64,000 bases of DNA, taken from Flavobacteriales bacterium (GTDB lineage Bacteria; Bacteroidota; Bacteroidia; Flavobacteriales_F; PHOS-HE28). The number at the start of each line of letters is the position of its first letter. Within the stretch, counting starts at the first letter, position 1. Shown in pieces: positions 1 through 9,344 of the stretch. The DNA lies in assembly GCA_016703005.1 (NCBI GenBank), contig JADJCX010000016.1, positions 29,786 to 93,785 on the forward strand, read 5' to 3'. A program made the translations under genes and the position numbers. The notes under the pieces are model-generated. The model was not told the origin of the DNA and did not search any database. It saw nothing but the letters and a program-made list of their open reading frames with translations.

Positions 1-230
1 AGCGTTACCACCTTATCGCCGCTGCGGTCGAAAATGAACAGATCGTCGTCGCCATCCTGATCAATGTCCATGGGGCTTACTTGACAGAAGTTCAATCCGC
101 CGCCCCACGCCATGTCGAAGGCGGTTCCGTTCTCGGTTACCGGGATACTCCCGTTGGGCACCAAGTCGAATTGCGCGCTGAGCGCAGCAGGGATCGAAAG
201 CGAGATCAGAAGGGCAAGAACGTTTTTCAT
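1..230 (-). CDS. Secreted FG-GAP/VCBS repeat protein, N-terminal part
   Basis: The frame opens with ATG at 230 and runs off the left edge of the window, so only the first 76 residues are visible. It begins with a signal peptide (MKNVLALLISLSIPAALSAQ), followed by a short mature start and one calcium-binding-like FG-GAP/VCBS motif, DIDQDGDDDLFIFDRSGD, at about residues 54-71. In Bacteroidota such proteins are beta-propeller, surface or secreted proteins and usually end in a T9SS sorting domain; that end is outside the window. It is divergent from secDF, sharing a 180-bp upstream region. The signal peptide and motif are seen directly; the cell location is inferred. Confidence 0.75.
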   Translation of the reverse strand, partial: MKNVLALLISLSIPAALSAQFDLVPNGSIPVTENGTAFDMAWGGGLNFCQVSPMDIDQDGDDDLFIFDRSGDKVVT

Positions 231-282
231 GGTAAAGTGTGGACGCTAACTGCAACGTGATCGTTGCTTTGTTAATGGCGGC

Positions 283-290
283 CAAAGCTA
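283..290 (-). promoter_or_regulatory. Candidate -7 promoter element for the FG-GAP gene
   Basis: On the minus strand this reads TAGCTTTG, an exact match to the Bacteroidota -7 consensus TAnnTTTG, 52 bases upstream of the ATG at 230. No clear TTG -33 element is visible at the usual 17-23 base spacing. Confidence 0.4.
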
Positions 291-372
291 TGTCCGGTGG
301 ATGTCCCGCAGGCCGTATTCGACATGTGCAGAAGCCGTATGGGCCATGCCTTCGGCCGCATGGGCACGTTTC

Positions 373-380
373 TATATTTG
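373..380 (+). promoter_or_regulatory. Candidate -7 promoter element for secDF
   Basis: TATATTTG matches the TAnnTTTG consensus exactly and ends 29 bases before the secDF ATG at 410. The -33 position holds only TTCG (351-354). Its place supports the ATG at 410 over the longer upstream frame starting at 239. Confidence 0.5.
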
Positions 381-409
381 CCGCCCCATTTTACGAACCC
401 CTATCGGTC

Positions 410-3400
410 ATGCAGAACAGAGGAGCGCTTTGGATATTTACCATCCTATTGGCGCTGGCGTGCTTGTGGCAACTGAGTTTCTCTTGGTTCACAGGCCGCG
501 TTGAGGACAATGCGAAGGTCGAGACGGCACCTGGCACTTATCTGTGGGATTCGGCCGTAGCTGCTAAAGGAGCCGCTAGTGCCATCGATACGGCGAAGCT
601 GTTGCTGGAGCTGGAGAACCGCTACATCCGTGATCATGCGAACGATGTGGTCTATCCCGTCATGGGCTTCACCTATGCCCAGTGCAAGGAGAAGGAGATG
701 AACCTAGGTCTTGACCTCCGCGGCGGTATGGCCGTTACGCTGGAGGTGAGCATTCCTGAGCTGGTGGTCGCTTTGAGCGATGAAAGCGATGACCCGGCTT
801 TCAACACGGCGATTGCCGCAGCGCGCAAAGCGCAGTTGTCGAGCACTAAGGACTTCATCAGCCTCTTCGATGAGGAGTACCGGAAGGCCGACCCTAACGG
901 TCGTCTTTCTGCGATATTCAGCACGGGCGAGAACGAGGGCATGTTCGGCCAGGATGATGATAATGCGGAGATCATTGCGTCCCTGAAAGTCCAGGCTAAA
1001 GCCGCGTTGGACAACACGGAGAGGATCCTCCGTACCCGTATCGACAAATTCGGAGTTAGTCAGCCGAGCATCCAGAAGCAGCAGTTCTCCGGCCGGATCC
1101 AGATCGAACTGCCAGGGGTAAAGGACAAGGAACGCGTGCGGAAGGTGCTGCAAAGCACGGCCAACCTTGAGTTCTGGGAAATGTACCTCAACACCCCGGA
1201 GACCTTTGAGTTCCTGAAAACCGCGAACAGCAGCTTGAGCGCAGCGCTTTTTCCAGAGCTTGCTGACACATTAGCAGCTGATACCGTGGTTGCCGATACG
1301 GCGGTCGCGGATGGGGGAGCGGTGGTTCCTCCCGATACATCAGCCATGGCTGTCGTTGATAGTAACGCTTCGGACACCAATGCCGTTGCCGATCAACTGG
1401 CGGATGGCGATACGACTACGGACGATGGAAACGGTGGGGAGCCCACCGAAGAGGAACGCCGGAAGTACCGTATGGAGAATCCGCTCATGAGCGTGTTGAA
1501 CCCTTATATCGACGGTGAGCGCCGTTTCGTACCCGGAGCTGTTATTGGCGTTTCACTATTGGCCGATACGCCTGCGGTGAACACTTACCTGCAAACACCG
1601 GCGGTGCAAAGGAGCCTGCCGTCGAACATGCGTTTGGCGTGGGCCGCAAAGTCACGGAACGTGAACGGCGTGACCTTGTTGGATATGTATGCGCTCCGTC
1701 TTACGAGCGATGGAAAACCCCGTGTGGATGGGAAGGTCATCGTGAACGCCTATCAGGACTTCGATAACACCGGTGGTGTTATCGTGAGCATGTCGATGAA
1801 CAGCGAAGGGGCTGAGAATTGGCGCCGTATGACGGCCGACAACATCCAGAAACCGGTGGCTGTGGTATTGGACAATTTGGTCTACAGTGCCCCGAACGTC
1901 AACGAGGAGATCGGTGGCGGGAGCAGCCGGATCACCATGGGCGGTGGCAACGACATTCAGGCGAACATTACGGAAGCCACGGACTTGGCCACCATCCTGA
2001 AAGCCGGCGCTTTGCCCGCACCAGCGCGGATCATCGATGAAACAGTGGTGGGTGCTTCGATCGGCGAAGACAACGTGCAGGGTGGACTGTGGAGCTTCGC
2101 TATCGCGATCATCGTGGTGCTCATCGTGATGATCCTCTATTACGCTCGGGCTGGTTGGATCGCCGATATCGCTTTGCTGTGCAACGTCTTCTTCCTCCTC
2201 GGTACCATGGCTAGTGTTGGCGCTACGCTTACGTTGCCCGGTATTGCGGGTATCGTGCTCACGATCGGTATGGCCGTGGATGCGAACGTGCTGATCAACG
2301 AACGGATCAGGGAAGAGCTGAAAGCGGGCAAGATGCTCAAGAGCGCGGTGGACTTGGGGTACAAGGGAGCCCTCAGCGCCATCATCGATTCGAACGTTAC
2401 CACGTTCGTCACGGGCTTGATCCTGTTCTGGTTCGGTAGCGGTCCCATCAAGGGCTTCGCAACGACGCTGATGATCGGTATTGCAACGTCGTTGTTCACT
2501 GCCATTTTCATCAGTCGTTTGGTGATTTCGTGGCGCTTGGACCGCAACAAGGACATCAGCTTCTGGACCAACTGGAGCAAGAACATCTTCTCCAATACGA
2601 ACATCGATTTCATGGGCAAGCGGAAGATGTTCTACATCATCAGCATCGTCCTCATCGCCGTCAGCATCGGCTCGATGGCTACCAAAGGCTTTAACTGGGG
2701 CGTTGATTTTACCGGTGGCCGCACCTACGTGGCCGAATTCGATAATGCCGTGGACGTGGACCAAGTGCGAAGCGCCATGGAACCGGTAGTAAAGACCGAG
2801 GCGGGCCGCCAATACACCATGAACGTTAAAACCTATGGCGGCGACAAGCGATTGAAGATCACCACGAACTACTTGATCGAGGATCCGATCCTGGGTTCTG
2901 ATTCCATTGTACAGGCGCGTATATCAGATGGCCTTGCCAAAGTGGGTCCCTTCCATTTCGCGGACGAAACGCGCAAGGTGGATCCCACCATCAGCGATGA
3001 TATCGTGAAGGGCGCCATCACTTCGGTGCTGATCTCCTTGGTGTTCATGTTCATATACATCGCCATACGGTTCAAAAACTGGCAGTATGGTGCTGGCGCC
3101 CTGCTCTCACTGATGCACGATACGATCATCGTACTCGGCCTGTACTCGCTGCTATGGGGCATTGTGGGATTCTCATTGGAGATCGACGAAGCATTCATCG
3201 CGGTCATCCTTACGGTCATCGGCTATTCGATCAACGATACCGTGGTCGTGTTCGACCGTATCCGTGAGTACCTGACGGATCACAAGCGCGAAGGCGTGGT
3301 CCAGGTATTCAACAAGGCCATGAACCTTACGCTGAGCCGCACCTTGATGACCGGTCTCAACGTGATGATCGTGTTGCTCATCATTTTCTTCATGGGTAGC

Positions 3401-3538
3401 GCTGCGATCAAGGGCTTCGTGTTCGGTCTCTTCGTCGGTATCGTAGTGGGTACGTACTCATCCATCTTCGTTGCCAGCGCTGTTGCGGTTGACTTCCTCA
3501 AGCGAAAGGAAGAGAAGCAGGTGGCCTTGGCTGCTTGA
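410..3538 (+). CDS. secDF: Protein translocase subunit SecDF (SecD-SecF fusion)
   Basis: Membrane partner of SecYEG that uses the proton gradient to help pull exported proteins across the inner membrane. The product is 1,042 residues, a typical SecD-SecF fusion length in Bacteroidota. TM1 lies at about residues 5-25, the SecD motif LGLDLRGGM at about 97, a SecD membrane block at about 557-650, the start of SecF near 734 with GVDFTGGR near 764, and a SecF membrane block at about 870-1020 containing IGYSINDTVVVFDRIRE. An Ala/Asp/Thr-rich low-complexity insert (about 285-350) sits in the first periplasmic region. The frame is open from 239, but ATG 410 is chosen because the hydrophobic N-terminus starts there and a -7 element lies just upstream. 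A strong terminator follows. No frameshift in 3.1 kb. Confidence 0.97.
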   Translation: MQNRGALWIFTILLALACLWQLSFSWFTGRVEDNAKVETAPGTYLWDSAVAAKGAASAIDTAKLLLELENRYIRDHANDVVYPVMGFTYAQCKEKEMNLGLDLRGGMAVTLEVSIPELVVALSDESDDPAFNTAIAAARKAQLSSTKDFISLFDEEYRKADPNGRLSAIFSTGENEGMFGQDDDNAEIIASLKVQAKAALDNTERILRTRIDKFGVSQPSIQKQQFSGRIQIELPGVKDKERVRKVLQSTANLEFWEMYLNTPETFEFLKTANSSLSAALFPELADTLAADTVVADTAVADGGAVVPPDTSAMAVVDSNASDTNAVADQLADGDTTTDDGNGGEPTEEERRKYRMENPLMSVLNPYIDGERRFVPGAVIGVSLLADTPAVNTYLQTPAVQRSLPSNMRLAWAAKSRNVNGVTLLDMYALRLTSDGKPRVDGKVIVNAYQDFDNTGGVIVSMSMNSEGAENWRRMTADNIQKPVAVVLDNLVYSAPNVNEEIGGGSSRITMGGGNDIQANITEATDLATILKAGALPAPARIIDETVVGASIGEDNVQGGLWSFAIAIIVVLIVMILYYARAGWIADIALLCNVFFLLGTMASVGATLTLPGIAGIVLTIGMAVDANVLINERIREELKAGKMLKSAVDLGYKGALSAIIDSNVTTFVTGLILFWFGSGPIKGFATTLMIGIATSLFTAIFISRLVISWRLDRNKDISFWTNWSKNIFSNTNIDFMGKRKMFYIISIVLIAVSIGSMATKGFNWGVDFTGGRTYVAEFDNAVDVDQVRSAMEPVVKTEAGRQYTMNVKTYGGDKRLKITTNYLIEDPILGSDSIVQARISDGLAKVGPFHFADETRKVDPTISDDIVKGAITSVLISLVFMFIYIAIRFKNWQYGAGALLSLMHDTIIVLGLYSLLWGIVGFSLEIDEAFIAVILTVIGYSINDTVVVFDRIREYLTDHKREGVVQVFNKAMNLTLSRTLMTGLNVMIVLLIIFFMGSAAIKGFVFGLFVGIVVGTYSSIFVASAVAVDFLKRKEEKQVALAA

Positions 3539-3560
3539 TAGTATGCTGGAGTATTCATTC

Positions 3561-3591
3561 AAAAGCCCCGTGGTCCATCCACGGGGCTTTT
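3561..3591 (+). terminator. Rho-independent terminator after secDF
   Basis: A 13-bp perfect stem (AAAAGCCCCGTGG paired with its complement) with a 5-base loop ends in a short T run, 22 bases after the secDF stop. Confidence 0.85.
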
Positions 3592-3680
3592 GCTTTCAAG
3601 AGATGCCTGCTGTTATGCACCTTTGTCCCGTCACATTGTTCCCCTGAACAGCTGGACGATCCACACGATACTCGACATCA

Positions 3681-4019
3681 ATGACCCTGCTCTTCTTGGA
3701 TATCAGCGGTGGCGAGATCCTGGTGATCTTGGTACTGGTGCTGTTGTTCTTCGGCAGCAAGGGTATACCCGACGTCGCTCGGACCCTCGGACGTACCATG
3801 CGACAATTGCGTGATGCCAGCAATCAGGTGCAACGGGAGATCCAGAAGGAGACGAACGTTGTCAAACGGGGCTTCGACCAGCAGAAGGCCCAGTTCAGGA
3901 TAGAGGAGCCTGAGCATCGCAAGCCGTCGGTTCCCATTTCGTCCGCACCTGACCTGCCGAGTGTTAGGCAGCCGGGAGAGGAGCCCGGTCCGGGCGAGCA
4001 GAACGGTCCTGGGGCTTGA
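3681..4019 (+). CDS. tatA: Twin-arginine translocase subunit TatA/TatE family
   Basis: Pore-forming subunit of the Tat pathway, which moves folded proteins across the inner membrane. The 112-residue product has a short periplasmic N-terminus, one TM helix (about residues 11-25, ILVILVLVLLFF), the FGSKGIPD hinge at about 24-31, an amphipathic helix and a charged Pro/Gly-rich tail, the standard TatA/B layout. The FG hinge and short tail favour TatA over TatB. It stands alone between the secDF terminator and glnN; tatC is not in the window. A possible -7 element CACCTTTG (one mismatch) is at 3618-3625. Confidence 0.9.
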   Translation: MTLLFLDISGGEILVILVLVLLFFGSKGIPDVARTLGRTMRQLRDASNQVQREIQKETNVVKRGFDQQKAQFRIEEPEHRKPSVPISSAPDLPSVRQPGEEPGPGEQNGPGA

Positions 4020-4132
4020 CCTCCACGTTGCAGCATCGAACCTGACCGAAGGGGGTAGGATGGTATTTTTTGGTTTTTTTCGTGCAGACCCCCATTTTCA
4101 AACAGGTGTTTGAAAAGAAATGGAGCTGTTTC

Positions 4133-4164
4133 TTGAGACTACCCCCCTTCTGAAAATACATTCG
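4133..4164 (+). promoter_or_regulatory. Candidate promoter of glnN
   Basis: TTG at 4133-4135 and TACATTCG at 4157-4164 are separated by 21 bases, matching the Bacteroidota -33/-7 layout except for a C in place of the seventh T. The predicted transcription start is about 15 bases before the ATG at 4187. The same octamer occurs upstream of the genes at 18366, 31460 and 31505. Confidence 0.45.
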
Positions 4165-4186
4165 CGGCCAGAAAACACCATTTTTC

Positions 4187-6379
4187 ATGAGCGCCCCCCA
4201 CCTGCGAGCCAAGGCCATGTCCGAAGTCATGAGCCGTCGCCCGAGACACTCCGAACCCCCTTCCTTGAAGATCAGTGATTTCTTCGGAAGCAGCGTATTC
4301 AATGAGGACGCCATGCGAATGTTCCTCACGGAGGACGCATACTATGCCGTACGGCAAGCGATCCATCAGGGGCAACGGATCGAGCGGAAGCTTGCGGACC
4401 AGGTCGCAAGTGGCATGAAGGAATGGGCGTCCAGCAAGGGAGCAACTCACTACACGCATTGGTTTCAACCATTGACCGGTCTCAGTGCGGAGAAGCACGA
4501 CGCCTTCTTCGAACCGATCGGTGGCGGTCGAAGCATTGAACGATTCGACGGTAGCATGCTCGTGCAGCAAGAGCCCGATGCCAGCAGCTTTCCCAATGGC
4601 GGTATCCGCAATACGTTCGAGGCCCGCGGTTACACGGCATGGGACCCGAGCAGCCCCGCCTTCATCATGGGGCGCACACTGTGTATCCCCACCATTTTCA
4701 TCAGTTATACCGGGGAGGCCCTCGATTACAAGATGCCTCTTCTTCGGGCCATCCACGCCATCGACAAGGCCGCTACCACGGTGTGTCAGTACTTCGACAA
4801 GGACGTGAACAAGGTGATCGCGACCTTGGGTTGGGAGCAGGAGTACTTCCTCATCGACGAGGCACTTTACCATGCCCGCCCGGATATCATGATGACAGGC
4901 CGTGCGCTGTTCGGGCATAGCCCCGCAAAGGGCCAGCAATTGGAGGATCACTATTTCGGGGCGATACCCGAGCGCGCCCAGGCATTCATGCGCGATTTCG
5001 AGACCGAGGCACTCAAACTCGGTATTCCTGTGAAGACCCGTCACAACGAGGTGGCTCCGAACCAGTTTGAATGTGCTCCGGTTTTTGAAGAGTTGAACCT
5101 TGCTGTGGATCACAACGTGTTGCTCATGGACGTTATGGAGCGCACGGCACGCAAGCACGACTTCCGTGTGCTGTTGCATGAAAAGCCATTTGCAGGTGTG
5201 AACGGCAGCGGTAAGCACAACAACTGGAGTTTGGCCACCAGCACGGGCAAGAACCTGCTGAAGCCGATGAAGACACCAAAGGAGAACCTTCAGTTCCTCA
5301 CCTTCTTCATCAACACCATCAAGGCTATCCACAGCCATGCCGATGTGCTTCGTGCCAGCATCGCCAGCGCGAATAACGATCACAGGCTCGGGGCAAATGA
5401 AGCACCACCGGCGATCATCAGCGTGTTCATCGGCGACCATCTTGGGAAGCTCTTGGATGAACTCGAGCGCGATATCAAAGGCAAGATGACCGCCGAAGCC
5501 AAGACGGAGCTGAAGCTGAACATTGGGCGTATTCCGCAGATCATGCTGGATAATACCGACCGCAACCGTACGAGCCCGTTCGCCTTTACCGGGAACAAGT
5601 TCGAGTTCCGCGCAGTGGGCAGCAGCGCCAATTGTGCGGGGCCGATGACCGTGCTGAACACCATTGTTGCCAAGCAGCTGAACGATTTCGCGAAGGAAGT
5701 TGACGGGATGATCAAGAAGGGTGTGAAGAAGGACGACGCAATTCTGCAGGTCCTACGCGACCTGATCGTAAGCAGTAAAAGCATTCGTTTCGAAGGCAAT
5801 GGCTACGGTGATGAGTGGGTGAAGGAAGCCGAGAAACGAGGTTTGTCGAACATCAAGGACACTCCTCGCGCTCTGGATGTTTGGAGCCGGAAGGAGACAA
5901 TGAAGCTTTTCGGCGAAATGGATGTGCTGAGCGCGGTTGAACTGGAGGCGAGGCATGAGATCGAACTACACAGCTACATGCTGAAGATCCAGATCGAGAG
6001 CAGGGTATGCGGCGATCTGGCACAGAATCATATCGTGCCTACGGCTATTACCTACCAGAACCGCCTGATCGAGAATGTGCGTGGGTTGCGCGATGTCCTC
6101 GGGGTGGAAAAGGCCAAAAAGGCGGCCGCCACGCAAGTGAAGCTGATCGAGGAGATGAGCGACCACATTGGAAGCATCATGACGTTGACCGAGGATATGA
6201 TCGAGGCGCGCAAGAAAGCCAATGGGATCGAGGAGAGCCGTGCAAAGGCCATTGCCTACTGCGACACTGTGAAACCTTATCTCGACCAGATCCGCAACCA
6301 CAGTGATAAGCTCGAATTGCTTGTTGATGATGAGCTTTGGCAACTACCGAAATTGCGCGAAGTGCTCTTTACGCGGTAG
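4187..6379 (+). CDS. glnN: Glutamine synthetase type III
   Basis: Makes glutamine from glutamate, ammonia and ATP; the type III enzyme is the main or only form in many Bacteroidota and is a large dodecamer. The 730-residue length is right for the family (about 700-730), compared with about 450 for type I. Conserved catalytic-core segments include LGWEQEYFLID, HNEVAPNQFECAPVFEE, NGSGKHNNWSL and AGPMTVLNTIVAKQL, and the C-terminal third is helical as expected. ATG 4187 follows the candidate promoter; Met11 and Met15 are possible alternative starts. It is a single-gene unit ending in its own terminator, with no PII (glnB) gene nearby. Intact over 2.2 kb. Confidence 0.96.
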   Translation: MSAPHLRAKAMSEVMSRRPRHSEPPSLKISDFFGSSVFNEDAMRMFLTEDAYYAVRQAIHQGQRIERKLADQVASGMKEWASSKGATHYTHWFQPLTGLSAEKHDAFFEPIGGGRSIERFDGSMLVQQEPDASSFPNGGIRNTFEARGYTAWDPSSPAFIMGRTLCIPTIFISYTGEALDYKMPLLRAIHAIDKAATTVCQYFDKDVNKVIATLGWEQEYFLIDEALYHARPDIMMTGRALFGHSPAKGQQLEDHYFGAIPERAQAFMRDFETEALKLGIPVKTRHNEVAPNQFECAPVFEELNLAVDHNVLLMDVMERTARKHDFRVLLHEKPFAGVNGSGKHNNWSLATSTGKNLLKPMKTPKENLQFLTFFINTIKAIHSHADVLRASIASANNDHRLGANEAPPAIISVFIGDHLGKLLDELERDIKGKMTAEAKTELKLNIGRIPQIMLDNTDRNRTSPFAFTGNKFEFRAVGSSANCAGPMTVLNTIVAKQLNDFAKEVDGMIKKGVKKDDAILQVLRDLIVSSKSIRFEGNGYGDEWVKEAEKRGLSNIKDTPRALDVWSRKETMKLFGEMDVLSAVELEARHEIELHSYMLKIQIESRVCGDLAQNHIVPTAITYQNRLIENVRGLRDVLGVEKAKKAAATQVKLIEEMSDHIGSIMTLTEDMIEARKKANGIEESRAKAIAYCDTVKPYLDQIRNHSDKLELLVDDELWQLPKLREVLFTR

Positions 6380-6406
6380 TTGAACCTTAGCATTTCAGAA
6401 AGAATG

Positions 6407-6432
6407 GCCCGGGCCGTTTCCGGGCTTTTTTC
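6407..6432 (+). terminator. Terminator after glnN
   Basis: A GCCCGG/CCGGGC stem with a 7-base loop is followed by a run of six T, 28 bases after the glnN stop. Confidence 0.75.
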
Positions 6433-6855
6433 TGTCCTGCGCTTTTCAACAGTGAGCACCTTCTATGGTTCTGTAGGCCCTCGGTCTTTCTTCAAACGGC
6501 TTCAGTTACTGGATTGGCGTGCGCAGGAGGCGCCGGTGTCACTTTTCCTTATGTCAAGTTCATGTCCCAATGGTTTGTACGATCGCCTTCCCGCAGGGCT
6601 TGGAAGGGCCCTTGTGCCAGTGTAGCCTTTGACCCGGACAGTTAGACGGTTAAGGTGCAGCGACCAAACCGCTAGCCCCACACTCATGGCTGGTCGGGAT
6701 TTTGAAACAGGCCAAACCGAGACTCTATCAGTTCGTCGGTTCTGGCGGGCTAATTCGCGTGTAGTGTGAGTCTGCTCAGGATCCAGGGGGGCTTGAACGA
6801 GGATGTTGTTCGGGTCTTTCATGGCTCACCGGTACCGGATCTATTACAAAAGCGA
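6433..6855. other. Intergenic stretch with no supported gene
   Basis: About 420 bases between two terminators. Short open frames on both strands (about 80-106 codons) show no signal peptide, domain or composition suggesting coding. No tRNA-like fold or repeat was recognised. Confidence 0.5.
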
Positions 6856-6891
6856 GAAGCCCCGCCCCGACACAAGTCGGAGCGGGGCTTC
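6856..6891 (-). terminator. Terminator of giant gene A
   Basis: The GAAGCCCCGC arm pairs with GCGGGGCTTC, with an additional short inner CCGA/TCGG stem, just beyond the minus-strand stop at 6909. On the minus strand it is followed by a CTTTTG tract. Confidence 0.7.
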
Positions 6892-6908
6892 AATGCTCTT
6901 AGTTCTGC

Positions 6909-8237
6909 TTACTGGATGGTCAAGCGTTGAGCGCTCTTGCGATCGCCCATGGTGATATCCACCATGTATACACCGCTGGCCATGCCGGTTCCCAGTTCAA
7001 GCACGGTGCTCACCTGTGTGGCACCCTCGGTGCCGATGGTGCGGGCGAACACGCGCTTACCGAACACGTCGTAGATATCAACGGTAACAATGTTCTCAGC
7101 GCCGGTGAGGCCATTGAGCACAAGGTTCACGTTACCGTCATTGACGGGGTTCGGGTACAACTGCACATCGCTGGTGCTAACGACTTCAACGTCGCGGCCA
7201 CCGAACGCTGGCGGGTTGTCAATGGTCACCTGACAGATCGGGCCACAGAATCCGCTCCAGCTGCCGTTCACGAAGACCTCAACGGTCACGTCGTAGGTCT
7301 CGCCGTCAAGCAAGGTGTAAGTTGCCCAGTTCAACACGCGCACATAGCTCGCTTGTGTGATCAGACGGGCACCGACAACAGGTGTCAGCGGGCCGTTCGG
7401 ACCATCGGGATCCAGCGAGCCAGCGAAGCGGAAGCGGTACTGCAGCGCACCAAGCACGGGTTGTGCCCAGACTTTATCGCTATAACCGAACGACTTGGTA
7501 ACACCGCAGCTATGCGTCGGTGAACCGATATCATCGATCAACTGGCCGCAGCCAGGGATGGCCGTTGCATCCAAGCCCATTTCGCAACCACTGCCCCAAT
7601 TTTCGTTCGCATAGCTCAGATCACCGTCCGCATCGCGACGAGCGCGAACGAAGTAGTGCGTGCCGGCCACCAAAGGATTGGTCTGCAACTGGCTGAATTT
7701 CACGTAACGCTGCGATACCGCAATGCGACGACGGAAACCGAAATCGGGATCGGAGAACTCGAACTGGTATTTTCCTGTGCCTGGTGCTTGTGCAGCGTAA
7801 ACCTTGTTGTTCAAGGTGTTGTTGAAGATGCCGCACTCCGAAGCCTCGATATCAGCAGGACCTTTCGGCAAGCAGAATTCGTGGCCCGTGTAAGCCGGGT
7901 TGTTCGCGTTCGGGGAGTCATCTCCGCCATTGTCGCTGGAACCAGCCAACGTGCCAACTCCTTGGAATACGTCAGTTATCAGGAGTGCCCCACCTGGGCT
8001 GCGTACCTGCCAGTTACCAATACCGTAAGAACAGCACATGCCATCACCGAACGCATCTTGGATACGCATGGTGAAGCAGTTGCCGAAGGTCAACGGCAGG
8101 CAAAGGGTAACGCTGTTGTTCTGCGTTCCATTGGCGAGAAGATCCGTGTATGGTCCACCTGATGCGATCGGTGCGATCTCCAGAGCGTCATAGATCTCCC
8201 AAGTCGTTTCAGAACCCCAACGATCTTGAACGATCAC
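6909..8237 (-). CDS. Gene A fragment 5: C-terminal cassette with T9SS type A sorting domain
   Basis: This 442-residue frame holds the cassette shared with genes B and C. It starts near QDRWGSETTWEIYDALEIAP, continues through a Cys-rich region (FGDGMCCSYG, GHEFCLPKGPADIE, NWGSGCEMGLD) and PPAFGGRDVEVVSTSDVQLYP, and ends in the sorting domain. T9SS type A domains direct secretion across the outer membrane and are then cleaved, commonly with attachment to A-LPS. The Met at 8237 is internal; the true frame enters from upstream. Confidence 0.85.
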   Translation of the reverse strand: MIVQDRWGSETTWEIYDALEIAPIASGGPYTDLLANGTQNNSVTLCLPLTFGNCFTMRIQDAFGDGMCCSYGIGNWQVRSPGGALLITDVFQGVGTLAGSSDNGGDDSPNANNPAYTGHEFCLPKGPADIEASECGIFNNTLNNKVYAAQAPGTGKYQFEFSDPDFGFRRRIAVSQRYVKFSQLQTNPLVAGTHYFVRARRDADGDLSYANENWGSGCEMGLDATAIPGCGQLIDDIGSPTHSCGVTKSFGYSDKVWAQPVLGALQYRFRFAGSLDPDGPNGPLTPVVGARLITQASYVRVLNWATYTLLDGETYDVTVEVFVNGSWSGFCGPICQVTIDNPPAFGGRDVEVVSTSDVQLYPNPVNDGNVNLVLNGLTGAENIVTVDIYDVFGKRVFARTIGTEGATQVSTVLELGTGMASGVYMVDITMGDRKSAQRLTIQ

Positions 8238-8260
8238 GATCTCAACAGCTTCGCCATCAA
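6909..8260 (-). repeat. Shared C-terminal cassette, copy 1 (gene A)
   Basis: About 1.35 kb encoding the sequence from the QDRWGSETTWEIYDALEIAP-type start to the sorting-domain end. DNA alignment by eye with copies at 43,689 and 51,270 shows long identical stretches, including third codon positions. Confidence 0.75.
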
Positions 8261-8740
8261 CAGTGAATGCTGCTGCGATTGACCGTAGGTAAGTGCAGGA
8301 GCGAACGGCACAACCGTTACCACTGGCGCACCACCATCCACATCGTAGGTCACGGTAACACTGCTCAACGGCTGTTGGCCGTTGTTGGTGATGACCACTT
8401 CGGGTGCCACGGTCGTTGTGCAGAGGTTACCAACCGGTGAAACGATAGTGGTCGGGGCCGCATCGTTCTGGGCTGGGAATTCGAGCAGGATGCCGAATGT
8501 GCCTTCCGTACCGTTTCCACCTTGGTTATCCACCAGGATCCAGTAGTCGGTATTCGCGGTAAGCAGCGGGAAAGAGGTAGTACCCTCGCCAGCCTGTACG
8601 CAAGCCACCTCGGTCAGCGTACCACAGCCACCCGAATACAGGGCATAGCTCAATGCGGTAGCTGAATAGGTTACATCAAGATCCGGACGTACAAGGTCAG
8701 GTTCATGTAGGTGTTGGCACCAGTGTTGAATGTGTACCAC
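8234..8740 (-). CDS. Gene A fragment 4: PPC-like domain and Ig-like linker
   Basis: A 168-residue fragment with a PPC-like strand set (ALSYALYSGGCG, ANTDYWILVDNQGG) and an Ig-like linker (FPAQNDAAPTTIVSP, VTVTYDVDGGAP). It corresponds closely to the equivalent parts of genes B (about 45,100-45,560) and C (about 52,750-53,160), confirming it belongs between its neighbours. Its first residues and last 15 are out of frame. Confidence 0.7.
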   Translation of the reverse strand: MVHIQHWCQHLHEPDLVRPDLDVTYSATALSYALYSGGCGTLTEVACVQAGEGTTSFPLLTANTDYWILVDNQGGNGTEGTFGILLEFPAQNDAAPTTIVSPVGNLCTTTVAPEVVITNNGQQPLSSVTVTYDVDGGAPVVTVVPFAPALTYGQSQQHSLLMAKLLRS

Positions 8741-9315
8741 ACACCCTGTGCACGGCCCGCCGCTGGAACGAAGCTCAGATCAACATCGCAGCTAGGGTTG
8801 GCATCGGCAAAAGCACCACAGTTGGTACCCGTTGCAAGCACGCCCGAGCCATCACCCAAGACGGGGATAAGAGTCGAAGCGCCACCGCACAGGTCGTTGG
8901 CTGGTGCAGCACAGGTCGGTGCGCCACAGGTCAGGTTCATGGTGAACACGCCCGTGCTGTTCACGAAACCACCAGGACCATGAACAACAATGTAGTACCG
9001 GTTGCCGGCCGTGGCGGCCCAGTTCACCTCGCTCGGCGTATTCGTACCAGCGCCGCAGTTGTCGTCGTTGCCCGTGAGGCAAGTCAGCGCACCGCAAACG
9101 CCAGGGGAAGCACCTGCGTCGTATACCGTGATCATGCTGTTGTAGGCAGTGCCCACACAGGTGCTGGCAGTAAGAACCTCCGAAACCAAGGCATCAACGT
9201 AGTACCAAGCATTCGGGCCCGGACCAACATGGTTCGGCAGGCACACACTTGGACCTTGGTTGTTCGAGTTGCTCACCGTGGTTCCACTCACCGCACCTCC
9301 GCAAAGGATCGGCAA
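8671..9315 (-). CDS. Gene A fragment 3: PPC-like domain
   Basis: The frame can be read upstream of its first Met to about 9345 as CTPNSCVDALPILCGG, the usual start of these domains, then meets artefactual sequence. It contains CLTGNDDNCGAG and YYIVVHGPGGFVN, typical of PPC-like modules, and ends in QGVWYTFNTGANTYMNL, where it should continue into fragment 4. Confidence 0.7.
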   Translation of the reverse strand: MPILCGGAVSGTTVSNSNNQGPSVCLPNHVGPGPNAWYYVDALVSEVLTASTCVGTAYNSMITVYDAGASPGVCGALTCLTGNDDNCGAGTNTPSEVNWAATAGNRYYIVVHGPGGFVNSTGVFTMNLTCGAPTCAAPANDLCGGASTLIPVLGDGSGVLATGTNCGAFADANPSCDVDLSFVPAAGRAQGVWYTFNTGANTYMNLTLYVRILM

Positions 9316-9344
9316 TGCATCGACGCAAGAGTTCGGCGTACAGC

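Noticed and set aside
1652..2812. Long minus-strand ORF (386 codons) inside secDF
   Set aside because: Shadow of a strong coding gene; low-complexity His/Asp-rich translation without domains and no start or promoter of its own.
4139..5440. Long minus-strand ORF (433 codons) inside glnN
   Set aside because: Antisense shadow of an intact, clearly recognised gene; the translation has no domain.
6433..6855. Search for a tRNA or small RNA in the gap after glnN
   Set aside because: No cloverleaf, T-loop GTTCRA motif in context or conserved RNA motif was recognised.
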